Both the position numbers and the translations under genes were made by a program. The notes under the pieces were generated by a model. That model was given only the letters and a program-made list of their open reading frames with translations, was not told where the DNA came from and did no database searches. DNA of 8,749 bases, taken from positions 1 through 8,749 of the forward strand of contig JAFGNE010000092.1 of assembly GCA_016927155.1 (NCBI GenBank), in the 5' to 3' direction. Of the stretch, positions 6,234 through 8,749 are shown in pieces (the first letter of the stretch is position 1; the number at the start of each line of letters is the position of its first letter). This stretch comes from Candidatus Peregrinibacteria bacterium (lineage in GTDB: Bacteria; Patescibacteriota; Gracilibacteria; UM-FILTER-43-11).

Positions 6234-6914
6234 TTATTTCTTTTTCCTCGCAACCGCTTCTTTAACAAAGCCCATCATAAAAGCGATGGATTTGATAGCG
6301 TCGTCGTTGGCGGGGATCACATAATTCACAAGATCGGGGTCGGCATTGCTGTCCACAACGGCGACAACGGGAATTTTCATCCTGCGGGCCTCTTTGACCG
6401 CAATGTGGTCGCGCACGATATCGGAAACGAAAACCACATCGGGCAAGTCGCCCATCCCCTCCACGCCGGAAAGCGAAACAGAAAGGTCCTGGATTTTTTT
6501 ACGCAGTTTCAGTTGCTCCTTTTTGGTAAACTTTTCAAAGTCGCCTTTCGCGTCGTCTTCCTTCAGCTGGCGGAAATAATCGATCCTCTTTTTGATGGTC
6601 TTGTAATTGGTCAGCAGGCCGGGGATCCACTTATCCGTGACAATGGGCATGCCGGAAGCTTCTTTGATTTCATAAAGGGCTTTGCGGCATTGCTGTTTGG
6701 TACCCACAAAAAGGATGGTTTTGCCCAAGCGGGCCGCCTCTTCCAAAAAATCGAGCGCCTTGATGAGGCCGTCGGCGGTCTTATGCAAATCAAAAATATG
6801 GATCCCGTGGCGGGAGCCGTAAAGGTACGGCTTCATTTTAGGGTTCCACTTTTGGGTGGGATGGCCGAAATGCACCGCGTGCTTGGCCATCTCCTTTAAA
6901 GAAATATCGCTCAT
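6234..6914 (-). CDS. rpsB: 30S ribosomal protein S2
   Basis: Ribosomal protein S2 binds late to the 30S head-body region near the mRNA exit and is needed to load S1 where S1 exists. The 226-residue product shows the family motifs: ISLKEM and VHFGH (14-18), WNPKMKPYLYGSRHGIHIFDL (23-43), GTKQQCRKAL (71-80), RWIPG-like KWIPGLLTNYKTI (95-107) and PDVVFVSD (158-165). It also shows the second signature, around EARRMKIPVVAVVDSNADPD (175-194) followed by VNYVIPANDDA. The basic ARKKK end is normal. The start is well supported: AAGGA lies 4 nt before the ATG and the N-terminus matches homologues. It is the first gene of the minus-strand operon with the DUF4870-like gene and tsf. Confidence 0.97.
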   Translation of the reverse strand: MSDISLKEMAKHAVHFGHPTQKWNPKMKPYLYGSRHGIHIFDLHKTADGLIKALDFLEEAARLGKTILFVGTKQQCRKALYEIKEASGMPIVTDKWIPGLLTNYKTIKKRIDYFRQLKEDDAKGDFEKFTKKEQLKLRKKIQDLSVSLSGVEGMGDLPDVVFVSDIVRDHIAVKEARRMKIPVVAVVDSNADPDLVNYVIPANDDAIKSIAFMMGFVKEAVARKKK

Positions 6915-6918
6915 AGTA

Positions 6919-6923
6919 TCCTT
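6919..6923 (-). promoter_or_regulatory. Shine-Dalgarno of rpsB
   Basis: AAGGA on the minus strand, with four bases (TACT) before the rpsB ATG at 6914. It is the only well-placed Shine-Dalgarno among the genes of this window, which helps fix the rpsB start. Confidence 0.65.
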
Positions 6924-6962
6924 GGGGTTAACGCCTTATTCCGTCACTTCCGCCCGTTCTCC

Positions 6963-6977
6963 CCCGCCTTAGGCGGG
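6963..6977. promoter_or_regulatory. GC hairpin in the rpsB leader
   Basis: CCCGCC-TTA-GGCGGG forms a perfect 6-bp GC stem with a 3-nt loop, extendable by two pairs past a 2-nt bulge. It falls inside the predicted rpsB 5' leader of about 108 nt. No U-run follows on the minus strand, so it is not a complete terminator. It shares the octamer CCCCCGCC with the pnp/tsf terminator. It could be an S2 autoregulation element or simply a dispersed intergenic palindrome. Confidence 0.5.
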
Positions 6978-7029
6978 AGCCAGGATGAGCGGATCGGGAA
7001 AAAGACTGAACTAAATAAATTGCGGAATT

Positions 7030-7058
7030 ATTTTAATGAAATTCTCTCTGCGGCGCAA
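7030..7058 (-). promoter_or_regulatory. Predicted rpsB operon promoter
   Basis: On the minus strand, TTGCGC (7058-7053), a 17-nt spacer and TAAAAT (7035-7030) resemble a sigma70-type promoter. The arrangement is the same as the TTGCAC-17-TAAAAT proposed for rpsO. Transcription would start near 7023, giving a leader of about 108 nt. The -35 is weak (TTG only), so this rests mainly on the -10, the spacing and the likeness to rpsO. Confidence 0.45.
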
Positions 7059-7065
7059 GGGAAAA

Positions 7066-7074
7066 TGGTATAAT
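7066..7074 (+). promoter_or_regulatory. Extended -10 promoter of the HD-hydrolase gene
   Basis: TGGTATAAT contains a perfect TATAAT (7069-7074) preceded by the extended -10 TG. No good -35 lies 17 nt upstream, which is usual for extended -10 promoters. The normal 7-nt distance puts the transcription start on the A of the ATG at 7081, predicting a leaderless mRNA. Confidence 0.72.
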
Positions 7075-7080
7075 AGCGGC

Positions 7081-7650
7081 ATGAACAACAAAAAACTTAT
7101 CAATTTCTTTTTTGAGCTCGGCCAGATGCGCCGCGTAAAGCACGAGGGCTGGCGGGTGGCAGGAGTGAACACTCCCGAAAGCATCGCGGACCATAGCCTG
7201 CGCGCCGGGCAGATCGCCTATTTCCTGGCAAAAATGGAAAAATACCCGAAACCCCTTGAGGTATGCGGCATGCTGCTTTTCCACGACATCGGCGAATGCC
7301 GGATCGGAGATTTGCATAAGATCGCCATCCGTTACGTAACCTCGGATGAGGAAAGGGCGGTAAAAGACCAAATGGCGCCTTTGGGAATGCCCGGCAAAGA
7401 GGTGATGAAGATGTGGCAGGATATGGAAAAACACCATACCAAAGCCGGTATCATCGCTAAGGACGCCGATTACCTGGAGCAGGCCGTGACAGCGAAAGAA
7501 TATATGGAAAAAGGCCACAAATTCGCGGCGGACTGGATCCACAATGTTTCAAAACGCTTAAAGACCGCTTCAGCCAAAAAACTGCTGAAAGACATGGAAA
7601 AAGTCGGCCCGCACGACTGGTGCGAGGGGCTGAAAATGCTTGATAAATAA
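7081..7650 (+). CDS. HD-domain phosphohydrolase, probable YfbR/HDDC2-type 5'-nucleotidase
   Basis: This 189-residue cytoplasmic protein belongs to the HD superfamily of metal-dependent phosphohydrolases. Seen: GWRVAGVNTPESIADHSLRA (23-42) with metal-ligand H38, LLFHDIGECRIGD (65-77) with the H68-D69 pair and E72, and KDADYLEQAV (127-136), where D130 fits the last metal ligand. This spacing and the 'ESIADHS' motif are typical of the YfbR/HDDC2 group, which removes phosphate from deoxynucleoside monophosphates. That substrate is inferred from family, not shown. An in-frame ATG at 7036 would add 15 residues, but that extension is encoded by the promoter itself (TATAAT inside it), so ATG 7081 is preferred. 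It diverges from rpsB and is followed after 13 nt by the beta-helix gene, with which it may form an operon. Confidence 0.87.
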   Translation: MNNKKLINFFFELGQMRRVKHEGWRVAGVNTPESIADHSLRAGQIAYFLAKMEKYPKPLEVCGMLLFHDIGECRIGDLHKIAIRYVTSDEERAVKDQMAPLGMPGKEVMKMWQDMEKHHTKAGIIAKDADYLEQAVTAKEYMEKGHKFAADWIHNVSKRLKTASAKKLLKDMEKVGPHDWCEGLKMLDK

Positions 7651-7663
7651 TCATTTTAAAAAT

Positions 7664-8749
7664 ATGAAATATTTGAACCGCGCCATTTTTTTCGGAATAC
7701 TTTTTACCGTTTGCGGCTCATTTGCACCAAACGCCCGCGCGGATTACATCCCGCATGGCCCGATCGTCATCAAGGACGTCCAGGCTACGGCGGACCGGCC
7801 GCATGTTATTGAAGGGTACGAAATAAGCAATCCGGAGGGCGATTGCATCAAAGTGATCAATTCCCGGCATGTGATTATCCGCAACAATTACCTGCATAAC
7901 TGCGGCACGGACGCAAATTTCCAAAAACGCACCGACCATTACAGCGAGGGCTACGCCACACTTATCGGGGATTCTTCTTTTATCACCTTTGAGGGCAATC
8001 AACTGGATAACAATTTCCGGGGTTTTATGGGGTATAACGCGCCAAACCTGACCGTGAAAAACAATGAGGTGAAAAACACCATCCAGTATTCCCCTTTATG
8101 GTGCGAGCGCTGTTCCGATTCGGAATTCGCCGGCAACACCCTTTCGGATAACGGGAATCCCATGCATTTTTGGGTGCCGGGCGTAAGGAGCATCGGCATT
8201 TGGATTAAGCGTTCGGACAATATGGATATCCACGACAATACCGTCATCCGCTCCACTTCCGACGGCATCGCGGTAACCGGGCAGATCTACACCCCTTCCT
8301 TTACCTCAAAGGGCACGAATTCCCAAGGGCCGCAGGCCGACTGGAGCGGGCTTTGCAATAACATACGCATTTACAACAACCTCCTGCTGGACAATATGGA
8401 ACAGGGCGTCTGGCTGGTGCGTGCCAGGAACGTGGAAGTGTCCAATAACACGATACGGACAGGCTGCTTTACACACGGCGCGGCCATCGCGACCGAATTC
8501 GACGTGGGCGATTCCGAATTCCACCACAACAAATTCCTCACTTGCCTTTCCGGGCCGCTGGGCGGGGCGAATTCGTTCGATAATCATGTGCACGACAACA
8601 CCTACTATACTTTTGACGGCGACGAAACCGATTTCATGTATTTTTCCGATGAGATGATGGACGCGGGCGACATGGCGAAAAGGAATGCCGTGGAATACCG
8701 GGCGTCAACGGGCAACCGGGAAGAAAACAACGAATGGACACGGCTGAAA
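7664..8749 (+). CDS. Exported right-handed parallel beta-helix protein (3' end outside window)
   Basis: The frame is open from ATG 7664 to the window edge (362 codons, no stop), so the C-terminus is missing. The first 26 residues form a signal peptide: basic start (MKYLNR), hydrophobic core, and an A-R-A signal-peptidase I site (cleavage after A26). From about residue 45 on, the sequence repeats short strands ending in an asparagine ladder: IRNNYL (72-77), FEGNQL, VKNNEV, FAGNTL, IHDNTV, IYNNLL, VSNNTI, FHHNKF and VHDNTY (309-314). This is the PbH1/pectate-lyase-like or NosD-like beta-helix pattern, with about nine coils visible. Such proteins often bind or cut polysaccharides, but no catalytic set can be assigned here. 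Several cysteines (61, 80, 147, 150, 231, 268, 294) could form disulfides outside the cell. It follows the HD gene by 13 nt without a Shine-Dalgarno. Confidence 0.82.
   Translation, partial: MKYLNRAIFFGILFTVCGSFAPNARADYIPHGPIVIKDVQATADRPHVIEGYEISNPEGDCIKVINSRHVIIRNNYLHNCGTDANFQKRTDHYSEGYATLIGDSSFITFEGNQLDNNFRGFMGYNAPNLTVKNNEVKNTIQYSPLWCERCSDSEFAGNTLSDNGNPMHFWVPGVRSIGIWIKRSDNMDIHDNTVIRSTSDGIAVTGQIYTPSFTSKGTNSQGPQADWSGLCNNIRIYNNLLLDNMEQGVWLVRARNVEVSNNTIRTGCFTHGAAIATEFDVGDSEFHHNKFLTCLSGPLGGANSFDNHVHDNTYYTFDGDETDFMYFSDEMMDAGDMAKRNAVEYRASTGNREENNEWTRLK

Noticed and set aside
7036..7080. A longer start for the HD protein at ATG 7036
   Set aside because: The added codons contain the TATAAT promoter, so the mRNA would begin after this ATG.
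7703..7714. A lipobox at C17 of the beta-helix protein, which would link it to the Lgt-like protein
   Set aside because: The residues before C17 are F-T-V; valine at -1 does not fit the [G/A/S] rule, and a good A-R-A signal-peptidase I site follows at 24-26.

Overview
This 8.7-kb stretch is bacterial housekeeping DNA with an uncharacterised membrane-protein operon on the left and the start of a secreted protein on the right. It uses the standard genetic code: every complete gene ends in TAA or TAG, and no TGA has to be read through. Only rpsB has a well-placed Shine-Dalgarno sequence. The HD-hydrolase gene looks leaderless, and gene gaps within the operons are short. With a divergent Lgt-like protein and small uncharacterised membrane proteins, this fits an uncultivated lineage, possibly Patescibacteria/CPR. 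That placement is inference; an rpsB/pnp/tsf phylogeny would decide it.

Layout. (1) 1-2117, plus strand: a probable operon of four genes with gaps of 2, 18 and 16 nt. It holds the C-terminal end of an unknown protein, a divergent prolipoprotein diacylglyceryl transferase-like membrane protein, a two-helix membrane protein with two zinc ribbons, and a small three-helix membrane protein. (2) 2146-4854, plus strand: a good promoter, then rpsO (S15) and pnp (PNPase), separated by a 128-nt spacer with a long stem-loop. A strong GC hairpin closes the unit and serves as a bidirectional terminator. (3) 6914 down to 4866, minus strand: rpsB (S2), a 9-nt-period inverted-repeat element, a DUF4870/Tic20-like membrane protein and tsf (EF-Ts). 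(4) 7081-8749, plus strand: an HD-domain phosphohydrolase diverging from rpsB, then the first 362 codons of an exported parallel beta-helix protein that runs off the end.

How the genes work together: rpsB/tsf and rpsO supply translation components and pnp supplies RNA turnover. The rpsO-pnp pairing is an old, widespread linkage. The most notable points are the 26-bp hairpin built from GACTAT nonamers between rpsB and the DUF4870-like gene, the rpsO-pnp stem-loop, the Lgt homologue lacking the family's key residues, and the overlapping divergent promoters of rpsB and the HD gene with a leaderless start. No mobile element, CRISPR array, tRNA or rRNA was seen, and no gene-free stretch exceeds 300 bases.
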